Positions 1-8,141 of a stretch of DNA of 64,000 nt are shown here, piece by piece. Source of the DNA: Thalassolituus sp. UBA1087. GTDB taxonomy: Bacteria > Pseudomonadota > Gammaproteobacteria > Pseudomonadales > Oceanobacteraceae. The notes under the pieces were generated by a model, which saw only the letters and a list, made by a program, of their open reading frames with translations, had not been told where the DNA came from and made no database searches. Position 1 is the stretch's first letter, and each line of letters opens with the position of its first letter. Both the position numbers and the translations under genes were made by a program. The stretch is taken from contig DCCG01000003.1 of the NCBI GenBank assembly GCA_002314145.1, forward strand, positions 1 through 64,000. Reading direction: 5' to 3'.

Positions 1-22
1 CGAGGGAGCGTCTATATATGTC

Positions 23-46
23 CTGATAGTGCTGCTGATAGTGCTG
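23..46. repeat. tandem 12-bp repeat
   Basis: CTGATAGTGCTG occurs twice back to back, and CTGATAG occurs once more a few bases on. It lies beyond the 3' end of the HXS operon. No terminator hairpin with a T-run is visible here on the minus strand, so the operon probably continues or ends past the window edge. Confidence 0.6.
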
Positions 47-82
47 CTAACGTGGGTATCCTGATAGGGGCATTGTGTGAGG

Positions 83-1330
83 TCATAGAGCTTCCAAGTA
101 TGCGATTAAGGCATCTAGCTCTTCTTCGCTTTCAATTGTTATGTAACCGAGCATTGGGCTGCGTGACGAGAGCAGTTTCCCATATGTAAGCCTCTCCCTC
201 TCTCCAGACCATTGGTAGGTAGAGAGGAATGGGATTGGGTTTATGTGGAATTGAACTATATCTCTCAGTCCTGCAAACATACCGTTATGCCCGTAAGGAG
301 CGGTGAGTGAAACTCCAATCAGTGGGGGAGTGCGGAACTTGTACCTATCTTCAGGGAGATAAGTGACTCCAGCTCGTCCGACGTCTTGGCTGTGGATGTA
401 TGGGCCGAATTGACCTTGAGGAACCCCTAGTGAATGGTACTGGAAGTCACTAAATAGATTGGTTGTATGACAGCCGGAACAGCGACCTTTCCCGAAGAAA
501 ATGATGGCCCCACGTTTTTGCTCTTCTGACAACGCATCTGTATTGCCTTGTATGTAGCTCTCCCATGAGGAGATTGGACATGCATCATTCAGTTTGCCGA
601 TGAATGACGCTAACGCATTACCCACATCAGCAAGAGTAGGGGAGTAGATTTCAGCCTTTGTGAATGCGGCTTTGAGTGCATTTATATTCGCATCATCTTG
701 GTTCGCAAGGATATTACTAATTACTCCGTTGGCTGCTTGGAACTTAGAGTCATAGTATTGTTCGTTAATTGAGTCGAAGTGAGCAGTAGAATCGAAGTAA
801 CTCTGTTTTCCTAAGAATTCATCACGTGCTAGTAAAGGTAAAATGGCGGCTACAGCTAACGCTGATTCAAACCCCAGTTTGTACCCATTCCCAATCGGAG
901 AGTAAATCTCACCGTCTTGTTCTAATACCTTTCCGTCCCAAAAGAACGTATTGAATTCTGGAGAGTCCCTTCCAAATAGCGTGAAAGCATTCCTGGGAAC
1001 TAAAACAGTGCTTGATGTGATGGCGTTTCCGTGAGCTGAGTCCCGACCTATACCGGCTGCTATTGGGAGGCCATCTGTTAGATGCTTGTCATTGAGGTGA
1101 CAGACTGAACATGAGGTATCGTTGTCACCACTCAGTATGCTGCTATTGAATAAGATTTCTCCTGCTTCTAATAGCGGGGCCTTTTCAGAAGAGAGTGGCT
1201 TTGGCTGGCATGAAGCAGGTAAAGATGACAGACCGTAAAGCTTGATAACCAGATCCAGCTGCTGATCTATATCTATAGCTAAAGCTTTAAATGGAGCAAG
1301 TAGTAGTAGCCAGTAGAGGAGCCGTTTCAT
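83..1330 (-). CDS. MauG-like di-haem c-type cytochrome of the HXS system
   Basis: A 415-residue protein with an N-terminal signal peptide (about residues 1-19) and two c-type haem motifs, CSVCH at 74-78 and CSGCH at 284-288. This is the layout of the bacterial di-haem cytochrome c peroxidase/MauG superfamily. MauG itself completes the tryptophan tryptophylquinone cofactor by oxidising a precursor protein. A MauG-like family is known to accompany His-Xaa-Ser systems, and this gene is the last of that operon, 37 bases after the small partner gene. I infer that it acts in the periplasm on the exported, radical-SAM-modified HxsA. Peroxide detoxification as an ordinary cytochrome c peroxidase is the alternative, but the operon context argues against it. 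Confidence 0.85.
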   Translation of the reverse strand: MKRLLYWLLLLAPFKALAIDIDQQLDLVIKLYGLSSLPASCQPKPLSSEKAPLLEAGEILFNSSILSGDNDTSCSVCHLNDKHLTDGLPIAAGIGRDSAHGNAITSSTVLVPRNAFTLFGRDSPEFNTFFWDGKVLEQDGEIYSPIGNGYKLGFESALAVAAILPLLARDEFLGKQSYFDSTAHFDSINEQYYDSKFQAANGVISNILANQDDANINALKAAFTKAEIYSPTLADVGNALASFIGKLNDACPISSWESYIQGNTDALSEEQKRGAIIFFGKGRCSGCHTTNLFSDFQYHSLGVPQGQFGPYIHSQDVGRAGVTYLPEDRYKFRTPPLIGVSLTAPYGHNGMFAGLRDIVQFHINPIPFLSTYQWSGERERLTYGKLLSSRSPMLGYITIESEEELDALIAYLEAL

Positions 1331-1367
1331 ATTTTATTTATGTGGGTGGGTTGTAGCTAACATGACG

Positions 1368-1727
1368 TCACCGTTCTGTGAAACGGTGTGGGTCAGCGAT
1401 TTCTGAAACAGTTCTTTGGTGTATTTCTAGTGATTCTAGGCCCAAAAATGCCAGAATGTTTTCAGAAACACCAAGAGAAAGCATAGTTTTCCTGACTTTG
1501 TCATATTCATGGCAAATCATCAGGTGTACTTCTGCTGATTTCACGATCTCCTGCTGACCAGACTTGGATACAAACCAAGACTCATCCATAGCTGTACCAC
1601 ACTTAGAGGATAGCTCAATGAATGAATCTTTGTAGGCTAAGTATCCATAGCTAGGGAGAATAACTTGTTTCGTTAGCCAAGCTACGCAAAACAGCGTTAC
1701 TAATACTCTATAAGTTTTCAGCATCAT
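1368..1727 (-). CDS. small membrane-anchored HXS-system partner protein
   Basis: A 119-residue protein with one N-terminal hydrophobic segment (about residues 8-28), which may be a signal anchor or an uncleaved signal. The remainder is probably periplasmic and has cysteines at 43 and 72. A small conserved family without assigned function (TIGR03982, from memory) is found with His-Xaa-Ser systems, and size and position fit it. The start ATG overlaps the hxsA stop codon (ATGA overlap), so translation is coupled. I cannot assign a reaction. It could be a chaperone or docking subunit for the modified HxsA or for the MauG-like protein. Confidence 0.75.
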   Translation of the reverse strand: MMLKTYRVLVTLFCVAWLTKQVILPSYGYLAYKDSFIELSSKCGTAMDESWFVSKSGQQEIVKSAEVHLMICHEYDKVRKTMLSLGVSENILAFLGLESLEIHQRTVSEIADPHRFTER

Positions 1728-2263
1728 GGTGCTGCAATTCCAAGCGCATTAAGAAGGCGAACATCTATTCCAGCTGCTGCTGGAAGGAACTGATCTTTTC
1801 TGTATCTATCAATTGCGTTCCTAGTCATCGGCCCCATATTCCCGTCAATTGGACCCGTGTAATAGCCTTCGATTCTGAGTGCGAGCTGTACTCGCATTAT
1901 GACTGTTTCACGGTCGTTGAGGTCTTTTTCCTTCTTCTTTTCTTTCTTTTGAGCAGGAGCTGTATATGAAGGATTTGAAGGTTGGCTGAGAGGTTCTGAT
2001 CGTCTCACTGGTGGAGTGTATGTAGGATATGATGGCGTGTAACTTCCACCCCCAGAGCTTGATCTATGTGAGCTGTGGCTGCTATGAGATGAGTGGCTAC
2101 GATGGCCTGCTAGGTATATAGGAGTCGCCGCATTTAAAGGAGCGATCATTACATCGTCTAGATCTGAATAGCTAGGAGAGGGCTCTGTATTTGCTAGCGT
2201 TTCTGAACTATTAAGTGAAAGGAAACCTGGAAGCAGAGCAGCAAGGCTTAGACGTTTTTTCAT
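1724..2263 (-). CDS. hxsA: HxsA, His-Xaa-Ser repeat substrate protein
   Basis: A 179-residue exported protein, the presumed target of the two radical SAM enzymes encoded just upstream. It begins with a basic n-region (MKKR) and a hydrophobic stretch ending near residue 24, which reads as a Sec signal. Residues 54-68 are five consecutive His-Xaa-Ser tripeptides (HRS, three HSS, HRS). A Gly/Ser/Tyr/Pro-rich linker and a Lys/Glu-rich stretch follow. Residues about 117-178 form a peptidoglycan-binding type 1 domain (GYYTGPIDGNMGP followed by a TRNAI helix). The architecture suggests a wall-bound protein displaying a modified His-Ser segment. The nature of the modification cannot be read from the sequence. 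The gene overlaps hxsC by four bases. Confidence 0.92.
   Translation of the reverse strand: MKKRLSLAALLPGFLSLNSSETLANTEPSPSYSDLDDVMIAPLNAATPIYLAGHRSHSSHSSHSSHRSSSGGGSYTPSYPTYTPPVRRSEPLSQPSNPSYTAPAQKKEKKKEKDLNDRETVIMRVQLALRIEGYYTGPIDGNMGPMTRNAIDRYRKDQFLPAAAGIDVRLLNALGIAAP
2060..2104 (-). repeat. five HXS tripeptide codon repeats in hxsA
   Basis: These 45 bases encode the five HXS units at residues 54-68 of HxsA. Codons vary (CAT/CAC for His; AGC/TCA/TCT for Ser), so the repeat is kept at protein level rather than by recent DNA slippage. Confidence 0.85.
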
Positions 2264-3369
2264 ACAATCCTCCTTGGATTTTGGTGGAATGTTCCTTTAG
2301 ATGAAGTAAAGAATCCTGTGCACTGATCTTTTTTTATACAAAGTTGGCATTCGCCTGGATAGTAGTTTTTCCAGTCAGAGATTGATTTCAGCGCTAGTGG
2401 CTCAAGACGGTCTGATATATGACAGATAGGATAGTTGAACAAGTATGCTGGGATGTTTGCTCGGTGAGCGGCATCTACGGCTTCTTCTAACGTTGATAGG
2501 TACATTTTTGGGTTAACGTATAGTGCTTCCCAGTTATGCTTAGCCCATCCCGTAGGCTCTAAATTCATAATTGAAAACTGCGATACGTTAGATATGCACC
2601 TGCTGACTAGCTCAACGGTTTGAGCGAGAGTATCAATATTGTCTTTGGTCGGAATGATCCTTAACTCGATATTGAGGCCTAGATTTCCTGCGTTGACTAA
2701 GCCTTTTAAGGTATCGTTGAAGGCTCCGAGAGAACCTACAAGTAGATTATGGATACTGGCTATGGATGAATAAAGGGGGATTCCATAGGTTATATTTAGG
2801 CTTTTGCTTCTTTCGGCAAGTGCTTTAGCAAACTCTGTGTTAGCCAGTTTTCTGCCATTAGTTAGAACATGCAGTGGCTTTTCGTTTTTATTCTCAATCA
2901 AGACGTCGAGGAAGTTTAAAAAAGAGTCTCCGTATAGCAGGGGCTCTCCACCGCTGATTCCAAGGCAATCTTTTGAATCAAATTCTAAGGCAGCCATAGC
3001 TGCTTGCTTTAGTAGCCAGCTGTCATCGCGGTCCTTTGGAGGTTGAGAGCAAAAGAGACAACGGTTGTCACATCTCTCTGTTACTAGGAGTGTATTGTGG
3101 TTTGCTAGCTTTGATAGAACTACGCGTAGAACCCCTTTGGATGAAATGAATGCTATATCACCGCTAGTGAAGAATGATGAGGCCTCTGGGTGGTAGAACA
3201 CTGGAATCTCTTCTGAGATATAGTCTATTTCATCAGTGACGATGATATTCTCTAGCAGCCCTCTAGTGTTTAATTTTGCATGTGAACTGTTCTGCAAAAT
3301 GTAGTAGCCACTTGGAAGTTCAGTCAACGATGGGATAGTGAACTTATCTTCACGTGTAACATTAAGCAT
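2260..3369 (-). CDS. hxsC: HxsC, radical SAM maturase of the HXS system
   Basis: A 369-residue radical SAM enzyme. The [4Fe-4S]-SAM motif is C100-x3-C104-x2-C107 (CDNRCLFC), followed by the GGEP motif (ISGGEPLL) that binds the SAM amino group. The ~90 residues before the motif form an extra N-terminal domain. A short C-terminal Cys cluster (CQLC...C) could hold an auxiliary cluster or metal. The family is defined as one of two paired radical SAM proteins in His-Xaa-Ser systems and is expected to act on HxsA. The gene overlaps hxsB by eight bases and hxsA by four, so it is translated as part of the operon. Confidence 0.93.
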   Translation of the reverse strand: MLNVTREDKFTIPSLTELPSGYYILQNSSHAKLNTRGLLENIIVTDEIDYISEEIPVFYHPEASSFFTSGDIAFISSKGVLRVVLSKLANHNTLLVTERCDNRCLFCSQPPKDRDDSWLLKQAAMAALEFDSKDCLGISGGEPLLYGDSFLNFLDVLIENKNEKPLHVLTNGRKLANTEFAKALAERSKSLNITYGIPLYSSIASIHNLLVGSLGAFNDTLKGLVNAGNLGLNIELRIIPTKDNIDTLAQTVELVSRCISNVSQFSIMNLEPTGWAKHNWEALYVNPKMYLSTLEEAVDAAHRANIPAYLFNYPICHISDRLEPLALKSISDWKNYYPGECQLCIKKDQCTGFFTSSKGTFHQNPRRIV

Positions 3370-4756
3370 AGAGCCACTCCTTTAGCATGGACTGACTGTC
3401 ACTACACTTGAACCAGCGATTCAGTAGGAAAGTAAACATTTCCTTGTGGTAACTACAAAATCTTGAGCGAGTCTTATCCCCTATATACTCACCTTGAAGA
3501 CTGATTTCATTACAAGGATCTGCCCCGCAAAATGGCTGGTAAGCGCAAGTGTTGCAGCCAGGCAGCACTTGATTGAATGAGTTCGAGATTATCTGTGAGT
3601 ACAGGGTTTTAGTGACTTCAGGGGCCTCTATATGGCCTAGTGAGAAGTCTTGATCCTTGTAGATTCGCTGAAGCATACGCAATTCATCGCTTCCGTAGAT
3701 CCTTCCGTCGTAGTTAAAGAGGAAGCTATTAAGCAATACACCGCTTGGTGACTTCAAATCTGCGTAGCTATTGAAACCTGGGTTGAAGACTCTTTTGATG
3801 TGAGTTGCTGCCGAGTGCTCGATGACTGATTTTCCACTTTTCCAGAGCTCTAAAATCGCATCGAATAGCCTCTCATAGAAAGTCATGTACTGAGCGATAG
3901 AGTATTCGCTGTCCTGGTCCTTTTTAGCGAACCCGTATGGACTTATAGGCCGTACAAATAGATTCGGAAGGCCTAGATCACAATGTGCTTGTAGGATGTC
4001 TTCAGGAGCTTTTAGTAGCTCTCCTGTCACCGTTGTTACAGTCGACACTCTATCTTTGCCGGTTGTTGTTTGAACTAACTCGATGCCTTTCTTCAGGCGA
4101 AGGTAAGAGTCGTTTGTCGATAGAATTCGATTCTTGTTATGGACGATTTCTGTTCCATCTAGAGACGTAGAGAAATGGACGTTTCTGCATTTTGCCCACG
4201 CTAAGATGTCGTCATTCAGTAGTGATAGGGTTGTGGCTATCACCAATTCAAATGAGTCATCACCTAGTATTCTCTCTGCATTGAAGTAAATCTTTTCAAT
4301 TGTATCGAAGCACAGCAGGGGCTCGCCGCCTTGAAGCTCGATCTTGTAAGGTGGTCTGCCTAGGGCTTTTATTTGTGAGATGATTTTAGGGATGAGTGCT
4401 ACATCTAAGTCAAATCCACGTGCGTCTTCATTGGCACGACTGACTTGGCAATAGGAGCATGTATGGTCGCACCGAAGAGTTGGTACGATCATAAATATGG
4501 GATTGAAGTGAAGCTCTGATGTCAGCTTCTTGCTTGTACTGGATGCTAGTGCCAGCTCGGCTGTTGCGTAGCTTGTGGTGTCCGCTATGAATAGCTTCGA
4601 GAGGAGCCTTTGATTTAGATCGTCGTCTGATGATGATCCTTTGAAAATTAACTCCGTCAACGACTCACGGCTCAAAGACTCTGAAAATCCACCGGTGTTA
4701 CTAATGAACACGGTATCTACGCTGATGGGCTCGAAGTTGAAAGGTAGGAGCCTCAT
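3362..4756 (-). CDS. hxsB: HxsB, radical SAM maturase with C-terminal Cys cluster
   Basis: A 464-residue radical SAM protein with the SAM-cluster motif C96-x3-C100-x2-C103 (CDHTCSYC), a GGEP-type motif (LQGGEPLL), and a C-terminal set of cysteines (CNTCAYQPFCGADPC followed later by FCSYH). The C-terminal set resembles a SPASM/twitch auxiliary-cluster domain, which is typical of enzymes that modify ribosomally made peptides. It is the second maturase of the pair, and two such enzymes in one operon imply at least two chemical steps or target positions. Its start codon overlaps the end of hxsD by four bases. The reaction is not known to me. Confidence 0.93.
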   Translation of the reverse strand: MRLLPFNFEPISVDTVFISNTGGFSESLSRESLTELIFKGSSSDDDLNQRLLSKLFIADTTSYATAELALASSTSKKLTSELHFNPIFMIVPTLRCDHTCSYCQVSRANEDARGFDLDVALIPKIISQIKALGRPPYKIELQGGEPLLCFDTIEKIYFNAERILGDDSFELVIATTLSLLNDDILAWAKCRNVHFSTSLDGTEIVHNKNRILSTNDSYLRLKKGIELVQTTTGKDRVSTVTTVTGELLKAPEDILQAHCDLGLPNLFVRPISPYGFAKKDQDSEYSIAQYMTFYERLFDAILELWKSGKSVIEHSAATHIKRVFNPGFNSYADLKSPSGVLLNSFLFNYDGRIYGSDELRMLQRIYKDQDFSLGHIEAPEVTKTLYSQIISNSFNQVLPGCNTCAYQPFCGADPCNEISLQGEYIGDKTRSRFCSYHKEMFTFLLNRWFKCSDSQSMLKEWLYA

Positions 4757-5028
4757 GCCGAAAGCCTGGCCGCGATACTTCTCAGAACAGCACTGGCAAT
4801 GTCATCTCTCGCTTCTTGCGTCGACTTCATCAACTGTTCTCTGAGCGAGTAATCGTTCAGTAAGCGATGAAACTCGCACTCTAGCTCATCCGACAAAGCA
4901 AGAAAGTGAATAGACCAATGAGTATCTGACTTTGTTAAATTCCATTCTGTAAGTGAACTCATCCAATAGAGGGAGTTACGTACTACCCACTCAGAATATT
5001 CCGTGATGGCTAGATCAATTTTTCCCAT
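4753..5028 (-). CDS. hxsD: HxsD, HXS-system small protein
   Basis: A 91-residue soluble protein and the first gene of the HXS operon. Residues 56-64 read LLNDYSLRE, an exact match to the family signature LLNDYxLRE. No signal peptide or membrane segment is visible. A cytoplasmic helper that presents the HxsA precursor to HxsB/HxsC is a reasonable guess, comparable to peptide-recognition partners in other radical SAM systems, but this is inference. The ATG at 5028 has only a weak, distant purine run upstream. Confidence 0.9.
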   Translation of the reverse strand: MGKIDLAITEYSEWVVRNSLYWMSSLTEWNLTKSDTHWSIHFLALSDELECEFHRLLNDYSLREQLMKSTQEARDDIASAVLRSIAARLSA

Positions 5029-5055
5029 GGATAGACTATTTTCCCTATAAAGTTG

Positions 5056-5074
5056 GTAATAGATTAACTATTAC
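5056..5074 (-). promoter_or_regulatory. candidate operator upstream of hxsD
   Basis: A perfect inverted repeat, GTAATAG-ATTAA-CTATTAC (7-bp arms, 5-bp spacer), lies 28-46 bases before the hxsD start codon in the only short gap that can hold the HXS promoter. AT-rich -10-like sequences overlap it. The position fits a repressor or activator site, but the protein is unknown and no regulator gene is adjacent. Confidence 0.5.
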
Positions 5075-5149
5075 TCGATTTGTCAGCAATAGGCAAATTA
5101 GGGTCTGATTTTTAATCCACCGAAAAATACCTGACGTTCTGATCGACAC

Positions 5150-5186
5150 AAAAAAACCGGCTCCTCTCACGAGTGCCGGTTTTTTA
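5150..5186 (-). terminator. intrinsic terminator of acnB
   Basis: AAAAAACCGGC pairs with GCCGGTTTTTT across a 13-base loop. Read on the minus strand the stem is followed by seven Ts. It separates acnB transcription from the HXS operon and can also work in the plus direction. Confidence 0.85.
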
Positions 5187-5191
5187 TTTGC

Positions 5192-5342
5192 TTAGCCCGC
5201 TGCCTGAGCCTGAAGGTCAGGGCAGTGGGCTAATTCCCTCAAAAGCATCGCCACTCCCGGACATCCATGTCCTTCGCGGCATGACTTACATGGATGTAGG
5301 AAATGCCGAGAGTTGTAGAACAACTTCGGCGAGTACATCCTG
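5192..5342. repeat. block of inverted repeats after acnB
   Basis: Several hairpins lie side by side. TTAGCCC...GGGCTAA with an inner CTGCC/GGGCAG stem spans 5192-5233. A perfect 10-bp pair ACATCCATGT/ACATGGATGT lies at 5261-5270 and 5288-5297. GTTGT-AGA-ACAAC follows, then GTAC-ATCCT-GTAC. The ACATCCATGT core recurs in the tRNA-associated repeat near 16480, so this may be a REP-like dispersed element. Confidence 0.6.
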
Positions 5343-5348
5343 TACGTC

Positions 5349-8141
5349 TCAAACAGCTTTCAGAGGAATCGCTGGGCGAGCCAGGTCTTCAGACGGTGGA
5401 GCAAAAGAAGTCAGGTTGATACCTTCAACCGCTGCTTTGTACTCTTCCAGAGTCGGGAAGCGACCCAGGATAGTAGACAGAACAACCATTGGGGTAGAAC
5501 CCAGCAGAGATTCACCTTTCTTCTCTGCGCTGTCTTCTACAACACGGCCCTGGAACAGACGGGTAGAGGTCGCCAGTACGGTGTCACCGGGTTCTGCTTT
5601 TTCCTGGTTACCCATACACAGGTTACATCCAGGGCGTTCCAGGTACAGTTTGTTTTCGTACTTGGTACGGGCCGCTTCTTTTGGATTTGTATCATCAAAG
5701 ATGAAGCCGGCGTATTTCGCCAGAATGTCCCAGTCGCCTTCGGCTTTCAGCTCGTCAACGATGTTGTACGTTGGTGGCGCTACAACCAGTGGAGCCTTAA
5801 AGGTGATAGGACCGTTCTTCTCCAGGTTACGCAGCATGGCAGCGATGATCTGCATGTCACCTTTGTGAACCATACAGGAACCAACGAAGCCCAGGTCAAC
5901 CTGACGGCCATCGTAGTAAGAAGTCGGACGGATCACGTCGTGGGTGTAACGCTTGGATACGTCTTCGTTGTTTACGTCCGGGTCAGCAATCATTGGTTCG
6001 TCGATTGCGTCCAGATCAACCACAACTTCTGCGTAGTATTTAGCGTTGTCGTCCGGAGCCAGCGCAGGCGCTTCGCCTGATTTAACTTCTTCGATACGCT
6101 TGTCAGCCAGGCCGATCAGCTTCTGCAGCATGCCAGCTTCGTTGTCCATGCCTTTGTTGATCATGATCTGGATACGGGACTTAGCCAGTTCCAGAGACTG
6201 GATCAGGGTTTCATCGGTAGAAATACAGATAGACGCTTTCGCTTTCATTTCTGCAGTCCAGTCGGTGAAGGTGAAGGCCTGGTCAGCCAGCAGAGTACCG
6301 ATCTGTACTTCGATGACACGACCCTGGAACACGTTTTCGCCGTTGAACTGCTTCAGCATCTGCGCCTGGGTAGCGTGTACGATGTCACGGAAGTCCATGT
6401 GCGGCTTCATGTTGCCTTTGAAGGTTACTTTCACAGATTCCGGGATCGGCATAGCAGCTTCACCGGTGGCCAGTGCAACAGCAACCGTACCGGAGTCCGC
6501 ACCGAAGGCGACACCTTTAGACATACGGGTGTGAGAGTCACCACCGATAATGATGGCACGGTCGTCCACAGTAATGTCGTTCAGTACTTTGTGGATTACG
6601 TCGGTCATTGGAGGGTAAACACCCTTAGGATCACGGGCAGTGATCACACCGAACGCGTTCATAAATGCCATCAGCTTAGGCGTGTTGGCCTTGGCTTTGT
6701 TATCCCATACAGACGCTGTGTGACAACCAGACTGGAATGCACCATCAACGCTTGGCGAGATGGTAGAAGCCGCCATGGCTTCCAGTTCCTGAGTGGTCAT
6801 AGGGCCAGTCGTGTCCTGAGAACCCACAATGTTCACTTTAACGCGAACGTCTGAACCTGTGTGCAGTGGTGTCTTGGAGTTAACACCAACCGCGTTACGG
6901 TTGAAGATCTTCTCAACAGCGGTCAGGCCCTGGCCTTCGATAGAGATTTCTTTGGAAGGCGCGTAAACAGCCGGTGCTTCAATACCCAGAGTTTTAGCAG
7001 CGAAGGTCTGCAGCTGCTTGCCGAAAGTAACCGCGTAAGAACCGCCGGCTTTCATGAATTCCACTTTTTGTGGGGTGAAAGCGGAAGATACGTCGGTCAG
7101 CACATTGCCTTCGCTGTCGAGCAGCTTCTTGGCTTTGGTGTCGATGGTCAGAACGGTGCCGGTCTTAACCGAGTAGGCTTCTTCCAGTACCGGATCGCCG
7201 TTGGCGTCACGTACGATGTCGCCGTTAGCGTCTTTTTTCTGTACCCAGTTTTTCAGGTCCAGACCGATACCGCCGGTTACGCCAACGGTGGTCAGGAAGA
7301 TGGGTGCGATACCGTTAGTACCGGCAACCACAGGGCGGTTGTTGATGAACGGGATGTATGGCGAGGTTTTTTCACCGGCCCACAGTGCCACGTTGTTCAC
7401 ACCAGACATACGGGAAGAACCCACACCCATGGTGCCTTTCTCAGCGATCAGCATCACTTTGGCGTCCGGGTTTTCTTCGCCCATTTTTTTGATTTCCTGC
7501 TGAGCTTCAGGGGAAATCATGCACAGGCCGTGCAGTTCACGGTCAGCACGGGAGTGAGATTGGTTGCCCGGCGACAGCAGGTCAGTCGAGATATCACCTT
7601 CAGCAGCGATGTAGGTGATGACCTTAATTTTTTCCGGGATATCGTCCAGCTTGGTGAAGAACTCAGCGTTTGCGTAGCTTTGCAGAATGTCTTTGGCGAT
7701 GGCGTTGCCTTCTTTGTAGGCAGCTTCCAAGCGCTCAGTGTCGGCTTCGTACAGGAATACCTGAGTTTTCAGAACTTCACCGGCAGCTTTAGCGTTCGCA
7801 TCGTCAGACAGGGCGATGTCCAGCAGGGCTTCGACAGAAGGGCCACCCTTCATGTGAGACAGTTGCTCTAACGCGAATTCCGGAGAGATTTCGGCAACGG
7901 TTTCGGCACCGGTTACGATATCTTTCAGAAACTTAGCTTTAACGCCTGCAGCAGGAGTGGTACCTGGAAGAGTGTTGTAGATAAAGAAGTTCAGAGAGGC
8001 TTCGCGCTCGGCATTGCCGGTATCTTTGATCTGGGCAATGATTTCAGACAGCAGTTCTGCGCTATCGATTGGTTTTGGGTGTAGACCCAGTTCCTTTTTG
8101 CGAACCTCAATTTCTTCCAGGTATTCTGAATACAGACTCAT
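5349..8141 (-). CDS. acnB: aconitate hydratase B
   Basis: Bifunctional aconitase/2-methylisocitrate dehydratase of the TCA cycle, 930 residues. The N-terminal HEAT-like domain is followed by the swivel and catalytic domains. Cluster-binding cysteines are visible in GSCMVHKGD and GCNLCMGNQ near the C-terminus. I chose the ATG at 8141 because GAGAGGG stands 7 bases before it; the in-frame start at 8156 lacks such a site. The protein is about 65 residues longer than E. coli AcnB, partly through an insert carrying a doubled DANGD motif (coding about 7180-7225). Its terminator lies at 5150-5186. Confidence 0.97.
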   Translation of the reverse strand: MSLYSEYLEEIEVRKKELGLHPKPIDSAELLSEIIAQIKDTGNAEREASLNFFIYNTLPGTTPAAGVKAKFLKDIVTGAETVAEISPEFALEQLSHMKGGPSVEALLDIALSDDANAKAAGEVLKTQVFLYEADTERLEAAYKEGNAIAKDILQSYANAEFFTKLDDIPEKIKVITYIAAEGDISTDLLSPGNQSHSRADRELHGLCMISPEAQQEIKKMGEENPDAKVMLIAEKGTMGVGSSRMSGVNNVALWAGEKTSPYIPFINNRPVVAGTNGIAPIFLTTVGVTGGIGLDLKNWVQKKDANGDIVRDANGDPVLEEAYSVKTGTVLTIDTKAKKLLDSEGNVLTDVSSAFTPQKVEFMKAGGSYAVTFGKQLQTFAAKTLGIEAPAVYAPSKEISIEGQGLTAVEKIFNRNAVGVNSKTPLHTGSDVRVKVNIVGSQDTTGPMTTQELEAMAASTISPSVDGAFQSGCHTASVWDNKAKANTPKLMAFMNAFGVITARDPKGVYPPMTDVIHKVLNDITVDDRAIIIGGDSHTRMSKGVAFGADSGTVAVALATGEAAMPIPESVKVTFKGNMKPHMDFRDIVHATQAQMLKQFNGENVFQGRVIEVQIGTLLADQAFTFTDWTAEMKAKASICISTDETLIQSLELAKSRIQIMINKGMDNEAGMLQKLIGLADKRIEEVKSGEAPALAPDDNAKYYAEVVVDLDAIDEPMIADPDVNNEDVSKRYTHDVIRPTSYYDGRQVDLGFVGSCMVHKGDMQIIAAMLRNLEKNGPITFKAPLVVAPPTYNIVDELKAEGDWDILAKYAGFIFDDTNPKEAARTKYENKLYLERPGCNLCMGNQEKAEPGDTVLATSTRLFQGRVVEDSAEKKGESLLGSTPMVVLSTILGRFPTLEEYKAAVEGINLTSFAPPSEDLARPAIPLKAV

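Noticed and set aside
2060..2104. HXS codon repeat as a simple-sequence phase-variation tract
   Set aside because: Codon use varies between units, and the unit length is a multiple of three, so slippage would not switch the frame.
5173..7871. Long plus-strand open frames opposite acnB (for example 336 and 231 residues)
   Set aside because: They are antisense shadows of the acnB coding sequence; the AcnB reading frame has all family motifs and the shadows resemble no protein.
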